NCBI GenBank assembly: GCA_903642235.1
Contig: CAHJWL010000001.1
Coordinates: 186,001 to 250,000 of the forward strand
Direction of reading: 5' to 3'
Source: Acidobacteriaceae bacterium
Lineage (GTDB): Bacteria; Acidobacteriota; Terriglobia; Terriglobales; Acidobacteriaceae
Length of the DNA: 64,000 bases
Shown: positions 17,876 to 27,079 of the stretch, in pieces
Layout: every line of letters starts with the position of its first letter
Numbering within the stretch: position 1 is the first letter of the stretch
Position numbers and translations under genes: made by a program
The notes under the pieces: model-generated
Told to the model about the DNA's origin: nothing
What the model saw: only the letters and a program-made list of their open reading frames with translations
Database searches by the model: none

Positions 17876-18646
17876 ATGACTCTGTCGCTTCTGGACACTA
17901 CGCTGTGGGTGGCGAGTTTGTTAGGACACGCCACCCTTTTCTTTGTCCTGATCGCTCGATCGCGATGGCGGCACCTACCCGTCTTCACCACCTTTGTTGC
18001 TTTCAGCGTACTTCGCACGATCGCCCTCTTTCTCGTCCATCGGTATGGCACCCGACACGGCTACTTCGTCACCTACTGGAGTACCGGCTTCGCGGACTAC
18101 CTCTTCCAGGTGGCGCTCATCCTTGAGATTGCGCACGATGTTCTGCGGCCTGCAGGCAGGTGGGTGATAGAAGCCCGGCGGGCCTTTCTCCTGTGGAGCG
18201 CGGCCGGAGTTCTGGTTGCGGCAGCGTTTGCCCTGAGGATTGGCCCGCCGGAGGCGAAGGGGCTCGATCTTTGGGACGTGCGCATCACCGTTTTTACCTC
18301 GCTGCTCACCTGCGGCTTGTTTCTCGCGATGGCCACAGCGGCAAATCGACTGGGTCTTGGCCGGCGCAGCCACATCCTCGCCCTTGGCCAGGGACTGACT
18401 GCCTGGGCCTTTGCGGCGTTGCTTGAAGACTTCGGCCACGTGGCGCTTGGCTGGAACCGCCAGTTCATCGTCTTTGTGCATGTCCGCATGCTCATCTACC
18501 TGGCCGTTCTGGGCTATTGGATCGTGGCGTTCTGGCGGCCGGAGCTCTCGCGATCGCGTTCTTTTGCTGAAAAAGGTGTATTTCCTGTTGCCCTCGGCAT
18601 GGAGGTGCACTACGATCACACCAGATTCGAGCGTCCGCCCCTATGA
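17876..18646 (+). CDS. Polytopic membrane protein, function unknown
   Basis: 256 residues with about seven hydrophobic segments, for example LLDTTLWVASLLGHATLFF at the start and MLIYLAVLGYWIVAFW near the C-terminus. No enzyme, transporter or sensor motif is recognised. Similar-looking proteins are common as hypothetical genes in acidobacteria. Its stop overlaps the start of the next gene by 4 bases (ATGA), indicating translational coupling. Confidence 0.7.
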   Translation: MTLSLLDTTLWVASLLGHATLFFVLIARSRWRHLPVFTTFVAFSVLRTIALFLVHRYGTRHGYFVTYWSTGFADYLFQVALILEIAHDVLRPAGRWVIEARRAFLLWSAAGVLVAAAFALRIGPPEAKGLDLWDVRITVFTSLLTCGLFLAMATAANRLGLGRRSHILALGQGLTAWAFAALLEDFGHVALGWNRQFIVFVHVRMLIYLAVLGYWIVAFWRPELSRSRSFAEKGVFPVALGMEVHYDHTRFERPPL

Positions 18647-19173
18647 GCTTCGTGGCCCTCTTCGGATTAGCGGTTGTTGGTGCGGGCGCAGGCCTGCTCC
18701 AGGCGCAGCGCACGGCCCGCTCTCTCTCTCGTCTGTCCTGGGAGGATCTGCTGGCAAAGCTCAAGCCCGTCAGCGTGGACGGCATCAATGCCATCGCACT
18801 CGACTATCTGCAGCCAGGCAAGGGCCAGACCCGGATCGAAACCGATCAGCTCTGGACGATGATTGGCGGTCTCGAAGGAATCTCTCGGCTCCGCGCGAAT
18901 GCAGATGTTCTGCTTGCGCTCGCCGGCTACGCGCAGCGATGGAATCCCGAAGAAGGCCTGATTGTGGCGGAACGGATGCGGCGGGACGGCCTCGCGCTTC
19001 GGCGCTCTGCATTCAAGCTGATGGTCAGCCTGCCTTTTGGCTTTGGCCAGGCTCTCGGTCCATTCAATGTGCAGGAGGTAGCTGGTGCGTACTACCTCAT
19101 GCGGCAACGCCTGCTCGCTCTCTATGAGACCAGCCACGCCGGCAGGTATCCGCAGTTGAGTGCTGCCCTCTAG
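18643..19173 (+). CDS. Hypothetical protein with N-terminal membrane anchor
   Basis: 176 residues. One N-terminal hydrophobic helix (FVALFGLAVVGAGAGLL) is followed by a mostly helical soluble part. No domain is recognised. It is coupled to the upstream membrane protein by a 4-base stop-start overlap and is followed by an intrinsic terminator, so the pair (possibly with the 55-residue peptide) forms one transcription unit. Confidence 0.7.
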   Translation: MSFVALFGLAVVGAGAGLLQAQRTARSLSRLSWEDLLAKLKPVSVDGINAIALDYLQPGKGQTRIETDQLWTMIGGLEGISRLRANADVLLALAGYAQRWNPEEGLIVAERMRRDGLALRRSAFKLMVSLPFGFGQALGPFNVQEVAGAYYLMRQRLLALYETSHAGRYPQLSAAL

Positions 19174-19175
19174 AC

Positions 19176-19197
19176 AGGGAGCGGCCTCGCTCCTTTT
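19176..19197 (+). terminator. Intrinsic terminator after the membrane-protein pair
   Basis: GGAGCG (19178-19183), a 4-base loop and CGCTCC (19188-19193) form a GC stem, extended by an A-T and a G-T pair and followed by TTTT. It begins 3 bases after the stop codon at 19173. Confidence 0.7.
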
Positions 19198-19244
19198 CAC
19201 ATCAGAGTTGTGCATGTCGAACGAGGCTCGGCCAGGGAGAGCTC

Positions 19245-20393
19245 TCAGTGCACCAGCACCTGGTTGCCGCCCCTTGCCTTGACCCGGTACATCGCGCGAT
19301 CACACTGCTGCAGCAGTTCGACCCACCCGCGCACGGCCTCATCCATCTGTGCGACACCGAAGCTCGCATGGACCCGCATCACCATCTCCCCGGAGATGCA
19401 GCGTGTCTCCTCGACCGCGCATCGCAGCCGCTCGGCAATGTCGATAGCCTCATAGAGTGACGTGCGCGGCAGCAGCACCGCGAACTCGTCGCCGCCCAGC
19501 CGCGCGAGCCGGTCGTCGCACCGCATCTCGCCTTCCAGGCAACGTGCCACACTCAGCAGCACAGCATCGCCGCACTGGTGTCCCCAGGCATCGTTGACGT
19601 GCTTGAACTCATCGAGATCAATCAGGATGGCGGAGAGCGGCAGGTCGCTCGCCAGGCTGTTCAGCACCTCGCGCTCTGCCCAGTAATCGAGCGCGCGCCG
19701 GTTCAGCAGGCGCGTCAGCGGATCGGTCATCGCCTCAACCTCCAGCTCCGCACGCAGCCGCGCTGCTGTCATCCACACAAAGGCGATGGTCACAGCACCC
19801 TGCAGCACCGATGTCAGCAGGAGCGTCCAGCACATCGTTCCCTGGCTCTTCAGATAGTCCGCCGGAACGCCGAAACGCAACACGGCAAGCGCGCGCAGTA
19901 GGCTGTTTACGCTGAGCAACACCAGCAGGCTACCCATCATCCACGCCGACCAGCGCAGCGGTCCGGTGGCATTGCGCAACACCAACGCCGCGCTCAGACC
20001 TACCTGTGCGCAAAGGATCAGGCTGTACCAGAACAAACGATGCTGCGTATCGGGCGTCATCATCGTCCATCGCCACAGGGTTACCGCGCAGACACCGGCC
20101 AATGCCAGCTGAAACCACCACTGGGAGCTTCGTTTGCCGAAGAACTCCGTGAAGGAGCGGTGCAGGAAGACGTAGGCGACGGAGAAGAAAAGATCGCCAA
20201 GCCAGATGGACAACCAGTCCGGAAGCAGACCGCGCAGTGCGATCAGCAGCGCGCCCGCAAACGCGAAAAACGTGAAGGCTGGAAACCAGCTCGAGCCGCG
20301 TGCGCCGCGGTGCATCCTTGAGTTCACAACCGTCAGCAGGGTAAACAAGCCAAGCAGCGCCGCATGCTCGACATGCAAAGTATGCATATCCAT
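19245..20393 (-). CDS. Membrane-bound diguanylate cyclase (GGDEF)
   Basis: 382 residues. The N-terminal half has about six or seven membrane segments (residues 10-205). The C-terminal GGDEF domain has an intact catalytic motif (GGDEF, about 300-304) and, five residues before it, RCDD, which matches the RxxD inhibitory site. It should make cyclic di-GMP from two GTP under product inhibition, in response to a signal sensed by the membrane part. No EAL domain is fused. It is a single-gene unit facing the previous operon. Confidence 0.92.
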   Translation of the reverse strand: MDMHTLHVEHAALLGLFTLLTVVNSRMHRGARGSSWFPAFTFFAFAGALLIALRGLLPDWLSIWLGDLFFSVAYVFLHRSFTEFFGKRSSQWWFQLALAGVCAVTLWRWTMMTPDTQHRLFWYSLILCAQVGLSAALVLRNATGPLRWSAWMMGSLLVLLSVNSLLRALAVLRFGVPADYLKSQGTMCWTLLLTSVLQGAVTIAFVWMTAARLRAELEVEAMTDPLTRLLNRRALDYWAEREVLNSLASDLPLSAILIDLDEFKHVNDAWGHQCGDAVLLSVARCLEGEMRCDDRLARLGGDEFAVLLPRTSLYEAIDIAERLRCAVEETRCISGEMVMRVHASFGVAQMDEAVRGWVELLQQCDRAMYRVKARGGNQVLVH

Positions 20394-20564
20394 GGCGAGA
20401 GCTCCAGAGTGAAGAGATCGCCCTCCATTGAGCGGCAGCGAATGAGCGACTCCGCTGAACTCAGCGTACGAAGGCGGCCGTTCCAGTGCAGCCTGAGCGA
20501 GCCCGTCGGAGGCAGAGAGTGACCGGTGGCAGTGATCGTAGCACGGTACTGTTACGGAGCCTAG

Positions 20565-21212
20565 TCACTTCTTTTTCTCGGGAACCATCATCTCTGCGGC
20601 GCGGTGAAAATAACTTTCTGGATCGCCAACTGTCAATCGCGCCCAGGTCCAGCCGGTATGGACCAGCACCAGCCGCAGTCCGGTCGCGTCACTCGCCACC
20701 CGCGCATCCTGGGCGATCTGGAAGACCGGTTCGCTCAGGATCGATCCACCCGCCGTCACCGGCGTCGTCAGCCGTACCCCACCGAGCCCTCGCAGCGGCT
20801 CCCATCGCGAGCCATGCGGATCGACCAGGTAGGCCGTCAGTCCCTCTTCGCTGCCGGTATGCTGGTGATCCCGATTAGAGACCCGGATGATCACCCGCAG
20901 CAGCCGCTCGCGCTCCTCTCCGCGCACGAAAAAGCCCTCCGGCTCCTCCGCGCCGAGTACCGCAAAGCACATCGTTCCGAAGCAGCGATCCTCACCGAGA
21001 GGCTGTCCCACACCGTAGATCCGTCCCGGCTGCGTGAGCGAGACCCCCACCAGAAGCAGCAGGTACGCGAGCCAGATCGCACCCAGGGCGATCGCGCCGC
21101 GACGAAAGCGCCGCCGTTCACCGCGGATGCGTGCAAGGGCCAGCCCCGCCAGACCCAGTCCGGTCCACAGCACTAAACCCAGCACGAGCAATCCACTCAG
21201 CCGCTCAACCAT
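20565..21212 (-). CDS. Membrane-anchored hypothetical protein
   Basis: 215 residues. Two N-terminal hydrophobic segments (about 7-27 and 41-60) precede a soluble domain that is probably outside the membrane. That domain has beta-rich sequence and phrases such as LLRVIIRVSNRDHQHTGSEE, reminiscent of DUF4352-type immunoglobulin-like domains, but I cannot assign it. It is divergent from the ABC ATPase gene 43 bases away. Confidence 0.65.
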   Translation of the reverse strand: MVERLSGLLVLGLVLWTGLGLAGLALARIRGERRRFRRGAIALGAIWLAYLLLLVGVSLTQPGRIYGVGQPLGEDRCFGTMCFAVLGAEEPEGFFVRGEERERLLRVIIRVSNRDHQHTGSEEGLTAYLVDPHGSRWEPLRGLGGVRLTTPVTAGGSILSEPVFQIAQDARVASDATGLRLVLVHTGWTWARLTVGDPESYFHRAAEMMVPEKKK

Positions 21213-21255
21213 CCCTCATCATCCCACTGCGGCTGGTAAGCTTGCACCTGAGCCA

Positions 21256-21960
21256 ATGAACTCCATCATCATCGCCAAGGATCTCGGCAAGACGTACCGA
21301 ACAGGAAAGGTCGAAGTGACGGCACTGCGGGGCGTCAGCTTTGACGTGGCTCCGGGCCAGTTCGTCGCGATCGTTGGCCCCTCCGGCTCCGGAAAGTCGA
21401 CCCTCTTCCACGTCCTGGGCGGCCTTACGCAGGCCACCACCGGTTCCGTAACGATCGACGGCGTCGATCTTGCGCCACTCTCGGATGCTGCTCGCACCCG
21501 CCTGCGCAAGGCGAAGATCGGCTTCGTCTTTCAACGCTTCAACCTGCTCCCGACGCTCTCCGCCATGGGCAACATCGAGATCGCGCATGAGATCTCGGGC
21601 GTGAAGACACCGCTCGACCGGCCGCTGCTTGACCACCTCACGGACCTGCTCGGGATCAGCGGTCGCCTCGACCACCGGCCGAATGAACTCTCCGGCGGCG
21701 AGCAGCAGCGCGTTGCCATCGCCCGCGCCCTGATTACCCGGCCGGCCATCGTCCTGGCCGATGAGCCTACGGGCAATCTCGACACGCAAAACTCCGACGC
21801 GGTGCTGCACATGCTGCGGACCTCCAGCCGCGAACTGAATCAGACCGTGCTCATGATCACGCACAATCCGGAAGCCGCTGCGATCGCCGACCGCATCCTG
21901 CACATGCGCGACGGGCAGATCACTCACATTGAAGCCGGCCGCCACGTCGCGATGGTCTGA
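21256..21960 (+). CDS. LolD/MacB-type ABC transporter ATP-binding protein
   Basis: 234 residues with Walker [10 protein letters not shown] (41-49), signature LSGGEQQR (145-152) and Walker [11 protein letters not shown] (from 165). The sequence type matches the LolD/MacB/FtsE group, which powers lipoprotein release or tripartite export with MacB- or LolCE-like permeases. No permease gene is adjacent, so the partner must lie elsewhere. The frame is open from 21034, but ATG 21256 gives the family N-terminus. The next gene starts 3 bases after its stop. Confidence 0.93.
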   Translation: MNSIIIAKDLGKTYRTGKVEVTALRGVSFDVAPGQFVAIVGPSGSGKSTLFHVLGGLTQATTGSVTIDGVDLAPLSDAARTRLRKAKIGFVFQRFNLLPTLSAMGNIEIAHEISGVKTPLDRPLLDHLTDLLGISGRLDHRPNELSGGEQQRVAIARALITRPAIVLADEPTGNLDTQNSDAVLHMLRTSSRELNQTVLMITHNPEAAAIADRILHMRDGQITHIEAGRHVAMV

Positions 21961-21963
21961 CGC

Positions 21964-22584
21964 ATGTTCCTCGGAAAGCGCGACGCAGCAGGCGACACTT
22001 TTGCCGTGCAGTACGCGGCCATGGACGAGGCCGGTCTGCTGCGTACAGCCCGCATCTATGACACTCTGGTCGAAGCAGCGCAGGAGGCCTTGCGGGCCGA
22101 GTTCGCCCGTCGCAATCTTGAACCACCGCTCGTTGACGAAGATCCGGCCGGGCAAACGCTGGTGACCGTGCGGCGTTATCGCGATCTCTCAGAGGCGATC
22201 GTCGCCCGCAGCGTGATCGAGGCCGCGGGTATGCTCTGCTTTCTGCAAAACGAGAATATGGTCCGGCTTGACTGGCAGATCTCGAACTTCATCGGAGGCA
22301 TCCGGTTGCAGGTCGCTGCGTCAGATGCGGCCGAAGCGGAGGAGATCCTCTCGGCACCCATTCCCGCCAGCATCGCCATGGAGGGCGAGCCTGACTACAT
22401 TCAGCCGCGCTGCCCGCGCTGCGACTCGCTCGACATCAGCTTCGAGGGCGCAGGCAGGGGCGCCGCACTGGCAGCGCTCTACCTCTTCTCGCTGCCGGCC
22501 CCCATGGGCGAAAAGCGCTGGATCTGCAACAGGTGCGGCCTGCTCTGGGCGGATGACGAGCGGGCTGAAGGCGCGCAGCGCTAA
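21964..22584 (+). CDS. DUF2007-like protein with C-terminal zinc ribbon
   Basis: 206 residues. The central part (about 55-125: LVTVRRYRDLSEAIVARSVIEAAG ... in pieces) looks like the DUF2007 'putative signal transducing' fold. The C-terminus has two CxxC pairs (CPRCDS and CNRCG) separated by a short hydrophobic hairpin-like stretch, a probable zinc ribbon. It follows the ABC ATPase by 3 bases and is surely co-transcribed. No biochemical role is established for the family. Confidence 0.75.
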   Translation: MFLGKRDAAGDTFAVQYAAMDEAGLLRTARIYDTLVEAAQEALRAEFARRNLEPPLVDEDPAGQTLVTVRRYRDLSEAIVARSVIEAAGMLCFLQNENMVRLDWQISNFIGGIRLQVAASDAAEAEEILSAPIPASIAMEGEPDYIQPRCPRCDSLDISFEGAGRGAALAALYLFSLPAPMGEKRWICNRCGLLWADDERAEGAQR

Positions 22585-22607
22585 GTGCTCTCAGGCGCCG
22601 TTCAGGC

Positions 22608-24623
22608 CTACTTCGCGGAGCGCGCGTTGTTGCTTCTGTCGTCATCCGGCAACGCGTGGTCCGGGTCGATCGTCACGCTCGCGACAGGCTTCTCTCCCGC
22701 CCAGGTCATCTCGGCTTTGTTCAGCCATGTCTCGACCGGCAGGTGGAAGCGTGTGTTCGAGCCGTCCCTGTACTTGACCTCAACCGTGGCCGGCAGAACC
22801 AGCTGGCCCTTGTTCGTGATCGTAACGGCCTCGCCCTCAATCGATGTCACTGAGAGATCGTGCTTCCAGTTGTTCAGGTACCAGCCGCGCCAGAACCAGT
22901 CCAGATCCTCGCCACCTTCGCTTGCCATGGAGCGGAAGAAGTCCGAAGGCGACGGGTGCTTGTAGGCCCAATCGCGAATGTACTTGCGGAACGCCCAATC
23001 GAAGCGTTGCGGCCCAAGAATCTGATCCCGCAGCAGCACCATGCCGTACGCGCCCTTGAAGTAGCTGACTGGGTGGCCGAGCTGCCAGGTGTAGGCGTCG
23101 GCGGGCATCAAAATCGGCGGCGCTGCCGGGTTGTCAAGCACCTTCAGGATGGTGTCCGCGGGCTCGCCGCCGGCTGAGTACTCGCTATCGCGCTTCGGCC
23201 CGTAGACGCCGCCCTTGAAGTCATCCGATTCAAAGATGTCGATAAAGGTGTTGAAGCCCTCATCCATGAAGGCGTTGCGCCGCTCATTCGAGCCGACGAT
23301 CATCGGAAACCAGTCATGGCCGATCTCATGCGCCGTGATCCAGAAGAGTGTCTTGCCCTTGTCCTCGATGCCGTCAAAGACGATGCCGGGGTACTCCATG
23401 CCGGTCGAAAAGCCGGCGACATTGATGGCTGCCGGGTAGGGGTAAGGGAACCAGCGCCGCGAGAAGTCCTCGACCGCATCCTTGACGTACTCGGTTGACC
23501 GGCCCCAGGCCTCATCGCCCGCGCTCTCGGGCGGATAGACACTCATGGCGAGCGATCTCTTGCCATCCGGCAGGTTAATGCGCGCCGCGTCCCAGACAAA
23601 GACGGGGCTGGCACTCCAGGCGACATCGCGCGTCGAATCCATGTGGAAGTGCCAGGTCAGGGTACCGTCAGGCTTGGTCGCGGCGGCTGGCCGGCTGGCC
23701 GGATCCTTCACCTCCGCGACACTGCGGATCGTGACCGTCTTGTCACTGCTGCGCGCCTGCTCCAGACGGGCGATCTGCTCCTTTGTCAGAACGTCCTTCG
23801 GGTTCATCAGTTCGCCCGAACCGGCAACGATCATGGTTGCGGGGACGGTCGTGTAGTAATCGAAATGGCCGTACTCCAGGTAGAACTCATTGCCGAGATA
23901 CGGCTGCGTATCCCACCCGCGCAGATCGTCGTAGACGCACATGCGCGGGTACCACTGCGCCATGTCGTAGATCTCGCCCTCCTTTGATTTGCCCCAGGAG
24001 GTTCGCCCGCCCCATACACCGGGGATCTGGTAGTGATACGTGATGCGAACCTTCAGCTGGGCGCCCTTGGGTGCGAGCGGCTGCGGCAGATGGATCTGCA
24101 TGCGGGTGTCGTCGATGAGGTACTCGGCCTTGACGCGCTGCTTGCCCGCCTCGAGCTCAACGGAGTCAAAGAGGAAGCCCTCGGTTGATCGCCCGTTGGG
24201 GTTCTCCTCAGAGTCCGGCACCGGCTTCGCTCGTCTGGGTCGCATCAGGCCGCTGTTGACAATGGCCGCGCGCGAGTCTTTGCGATAGATGTTCTGGTCG
24301 AGCTGAATCCACAGGCTGGTAAGCGCGTTAGGACTGTTGTTGATATACGTGATGCTCTCTGTCGCGCGCAGCTGCTTGGCAGCGGTATCGAGTGTGGCGT
24401 GAAGCTCATAGTCCGCCTCGTTCTGCCAGTACGAAGGACCGGGCGCTCCGTTGCTCGAGCGATATGCGGTCGCGGGAACTGGCAGGGTAAGCGGCGCAAA
24501 GGCAACACGCGGATCATAGGGCGTTTCGCCCGCCGCACGAGAGCCGGGTGCGGCTGTCTGCGCCGGGGCATGAGGAACAAGACCGAGGAGGGCGACGAAC
24601 ACGGCGAGGCGGCAGGCGAGCAT
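22608..24623 (-). CDS. M1-family (gluzincin) metallopeptidase, secreted
   Basis: About 671 residues. A signal peptide (MLACRLAVFVALLG, ending PAQ) precedes a beta-rich N-domain and the catalytic domain with HEIGHDWFP (HEIGH at 23316-23330) and the third ligand Glu in FMDEGFNTF. This matches M1 aminopeptidase-like proteins exported by acidobacteria and related groups. The canonical GAMEN motif is replaced by GMEYPG-like sequence, which is common in this subgroup. AAGGAG lies 9 to 10 bases before ATG 24623. It converges on the DUF2007 gene with a 23-base gap. Confidence 0.92.
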   Translation of the reverse strand: MLACRLAVFVALLGLVPHAPAQTAAPGSRAAGETPYDPRVAFAPLTLPVPATAYRSSNGAPGPSYWQNEADYELHATLDTAAKQLRATESITYINNSPNALTSLWIQLDQNIYRKDSRAAIVNSGLMRPRRAKPVPDSEENPNGRSTEGFLFDSVELEAGKQRVKAEYLIDDTRMQIHLPQPLAPKGAQLKVRITYHYQIPGVWGGRTSWGKSKEGEIYDMAQWYPRMCVYDDLRGWDTQPYLGNEFYLEYGHFDYYTTVPATMIVAGSGELMNPKDVLTKEQIARLEQARSSDKTVTIRSVAEVKDPASRPAAATKPDGTLTWHFHMDSTRDVAWSASPVFVWDAARINLPDGKRSLAMSVYPPESAGDEAWGRSTEYVKDAVEDFSRRWFPYPYPAAINVAGFSTGMEYPGIVFDGIEDKGKTLFWITAHEIGHDWFPMIVGSNERRNAFMDEGFNTFIDIFESDDFKGGVYGPKRDSEYSAGGEPADTILKVLDNPAAPPILMPADAYTWQLGHPVSYFKGAYGMVLLRDQILGPQRFDWAFRKYIRDWAYKHPSPSDFFRSMASEGGEDLDWFWRGWYLNNWKHDLSVTSIEGEAVTITNKGQLVLPATVEVKYRDGSNTRFHLPVETWLNKAEMTWAGEKPVASVTIDPDHALPDDDRSNNARSAK

Positions 24624-24771
24624 GGACAAGGTCTCCTTGAGGGCCGGGGCAGGGATCATAGATCGATGGGTTGCTCCTAGCATACCTGCAGAGCACCGGC
24701 TTGCGCGGTCGTGATCTGCTCCCATGCGAGAATCGCATCGCGCGGTCCCACGCGCGCCTCATGAGGAATCT

Positions 24772-25659
24772 ATGCCGTGGTACGCACTGAGTTCACCGAA
24801 CGATCCGAAGCTCGAGGAGCTTGCAGACCGCTTTCAGCTGCATCCTCTGCATCTCGAAGACGCCCGTTCCGACGACGAACGCGTCAAGGTGGAACAAACG
24901 CCGCAGTACACCTTTGCCGTGTTCAAGCCGGTGCGGCTGAAGAAGTCTGGTGAGACCGCAGAGGTCACCTTCTCGACCATCGACATCTTTGCCGGCCGGG
25001 CGGATGGCGAGACATTCTTCATCACCATCTCGGATCCTGACTGCTCCACCAGCCAGGAGGCGCTTACCCGGGCGCGGCGGGAAGCTGCGGATGCCAAGCC
25101 GGCGCGGCTGCTCTACCTGATCCTCGACACGATCGTGGATCTCTACTTTCCGGCCATCGACGCCTTCGACGATCAGATCGACGTTCTTGAGGACCGCGTC
25201 GTCGCCAACCCCGATCCCGACGTACTGCAGGGCGTGTTCACCATCAAGCGACAGCTGGTTGATCTGCGGCGCGTGCTCGTCGGCACACGCGACGCTACGC
25301 TGCACCTGCAGCGCGATCCGGATTCCATCATCGACGCAGAGCATCAGCCATTCGTGCGTGACATCTACGATCATCTGGTCCGTTTGCTGGACTCCGTCGA
25401 GACGCAGCGCGATCTGGTGAACAACTCGCTCGACATCTATCTCTCAAGCGTCGCGAACCGCACCAACGAGGTCATGAAGGTGCTTACGATCCTGGGAACC
25501 GTCGTGCTTCCGGTGCTGGCGATCTCGAGCATCTATGGCATGAATCTGAAGGGGTTGCCGTTTGAGGACTCCCCGCACGGAGCTCTGTATGTCTCGCTGA
25601 TGGCTCTTGTCAGCACGGCGGCCCTGCTCGTCTTTCTGCGCAGCAGACGATGGCTCTAG
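24772..25659 (+). CDS. corA: CorA-like magnesium/cobalt transporter
   Basis: 295 residues. A long cytoplasmic N-domain is followed by two C-terminal membrane helices; the first ends in the signature YGMN (255-258), and NLKGLPFEDSPHG is the outside loop. CorA pentamers admit Mg2+ (and Co2+, Ni2+). ATG 24772, just behind a GAGGAA site, is preferred to the in-frame start at 24724, because the family begins MPWYAL-like. It is divergent from the M1 peptidase. Confidence 0.92.
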   Translation: MPWYALSSPNDPKLEELADRFQLHPLHLEDARSDDERVKVEQTPQYTFAVFKPVRLKKSGETAEVTFSTIDIFAGRADGETFFITISDPDCSTSQEALTRARREAADAKPARLLYLILDTIVDLYFPAIDAFDDQIDVLEDRVVANPDPDVLQGVFTIKRQLVDLRRVLVGTRDATLHLQRDPDSIIDAEHQPFVRDIYDHLVRLLDSVETQRDLVNNSLDIYLSSVANRTNEVMKVLTILGTVVLPVLAISSIYGMNLKGLPFEDSPHGALYVSLMALVSTAALLVFLRSRRWL

Positions 25660-25821
25660 GAGAGCAGCGGGTAAGAGCGTTGCAACAGCTACAAACAAGT
25701 TTTCCGGCTTTCGTACGAGGAAGAGAGAACGCGCGAGAAAGTTGCAGGGAGGGGCCGCATCGCGCTCGATCTTTGCATCCATCTCAATACCGCGCGGCTG
25801 AGGCCGCACTGAGGAGAGATC

Positions 25822-26094
25822 ATGACCGACTATCGCGTAGCGCCGGGCGAAGCCCAGGAAGATCAAGTAACAGCAGCCATCGAGCAGGTGACCTCGAAGA
25901 TTCCCTCAAGTGCCTACTTTGGTATGGCAGTGGCCTCAATGGCAGTTTCCGTGGGCTTCAAGGCGGCCGGCAAGAGCGATAACGCCCTCTTCATTGGCCA
26001 GTGGGCCGCTCCGTTCCTGATTCTGGGCGTGTACAACAAGATGGTCAAACAGCATGGGTCCGATGCCGCGACCAGCCGTGCTTCCGCGCTTTAA
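25822..26094 (+). CDS. Small hypothetical membrane protein
   Basis: 90 residues, preceded by a good GGAGAG ribosome site. Two hydrophobic stretches (YFGMAVASMAVSVGF and FIGQWAAPFLILGVY) could be short membrane helices. I do not recognise it. It is a single gene closed by a strong intrinsic terminator, so it is likely to be well expressed. Confidence 0.7.
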   Translation: MTDYRVAPGEAQEDQVTAAIEQVTSKIPSSAYFGMAVASMAVSVGFKAAGKSDNALFIGQWAAPFLILGVYNKMVKQHGSDAATSRASAL

Positions 26095-26109
26095 ACGACT
26101 CTTTACGAC

Positions 26110-26134
26110 AAAAAGGGCCCTGGCGGCCCTTTTT
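26110..26134 (+). terminator. Strong intrinsic terminator
   Basis: AAAAAGGGCC (26110-26119), loop CTGGC and GGCCCTTTTT (26125-26134) form a 10-bp perfect stem ending in T5. It closes the 90-residue gene and, being symmetrical (A5 at the left), may also stop minus-strand transcription. Confidence 0.9.
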
Positions 26135-26151
26135 ATTTGGTACCTAACCGC

Positions 26152-27075
26152 CTACCAAAGCACGCCGTGGACAGGCTCCGCGGTGGGTGGCAGATGCGTC
26201 TCACCCATAAGCTGCCGCAGATTGATGTCGATGGTGCGTGTAATTGACGTCAAAGGCACGTCGTATACCGTGTTCTCGAAGGGATCTTCGAGGTCCCTGC
26301 CGATCCTGTCGAGTGCCAGAAACATAAAGCCCACCAATGTCGATCCGAGCGGCGTAAACCAGCCCAGGTTCTCGACCATGCCGATCGGCAGCAAAAGGCA
26401 GTAGATCTGGACGAAGAGCATAGGAAAGAAGTCGTACTGCTTGGGCATGGGTGTGTTCTTGATGCGCTCGGTTCCGCCCTGCGCATCCGCCAGATCATCG
26501 AGGTTGCGATCCATCGCCTGCCACTCCAGCCGGTCAATCCAGCCGCGGTTCTTGCTCTCGCGCAACAACCCGCCCATCCTCTGCTGAATGCTCAGAGGAA
26601 CGTTCTTGGAGAGGCGCAGCGCGCTGATCTGCTCTGCCTCGAGCAGCGGCTCGATCTCCTCCCACGGGCTCAGCTTGCGCAGATGCTGGCGCAACGCGTG
26701 AACGTAGGCAATCTGGTGCAGGATCAGCCGCCGCTTCATAACGTCGAGATCGACGACATCAGCACCGTGCTGCTCGGGATTCGGATGCATGGTTGAGCAG
26801 ACCTGCCGCGCCAGCGAGCGGCTGTTATTCACCACCTGCCCCCACAGTCCGCGCGCCTCCCACCATCGCGCATAGGCAGAGTTGTTACGGAAGCCGACGA
26901 TAATGCCGATCGCCGATCCATAGAGCGCCAGCGGCACATACTTTGAGCCGACCCACTCCCAGTGCAGCACCTTGTAGGCGATGACGACGGCCACATCCCA
27001 GCCAACCAGAGCAAGCAGCGGCCAGCCGACATACCGCAGCATGCGCCACAGCTGCGGCGCTTTCGGAACGATCAT
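26152..27075 (-). CDS. Bestrophin-like (UPF0187) anion channel
   Basis: 307 residues of the bestrophin/UPF0187 family: paired N-terminal helices (WPLLALVGWDVAVVIAYKV, then ALYGSAIGIIVGFRNNSAY), the conserved ARWWEARGLWG, and later helices around FPMLFVQIYCLLLPIGMV. Bacterial relatives form pentameric ion channels. ATG 27075 is chosen because GGGGAG lies upstream; it starts 4 bases after the carbonic anhydrase stop, so the two are one operon. A channel next to a carbonic anhydrase suggests bicarbonate or anion movement (inference). Confidence 0.9.
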   Translation of the reverse strand: MIVPKAPQLWRMLRYVGWPLLALVGWDVAVVIAYKVLHWEWVGSKYVPLALYGSAIGIIVGFRNNSAYARWWEARGLWGQVVNNSRSLARQVCSTMHPNPEQHGADVVDLDVMKRRLILHQIAYVHALRQHLRKLSPWEEIEPLLEAEQISALRLSKNVPLSIQQRMGGLLRESKNRGWIDRLEWQAMDRNLDDLADAQGGTERIKNTPMPKQYDFFPMLFVQIYCLLLPIGMVENLGWFTPLGSTLVGFMFLALDRIGRDLEDPFENTVYDVPLTSITRTIDINLRQLMGETHLPPTAEPVHGVLW

Positions 27076-27079
27076 CGGC

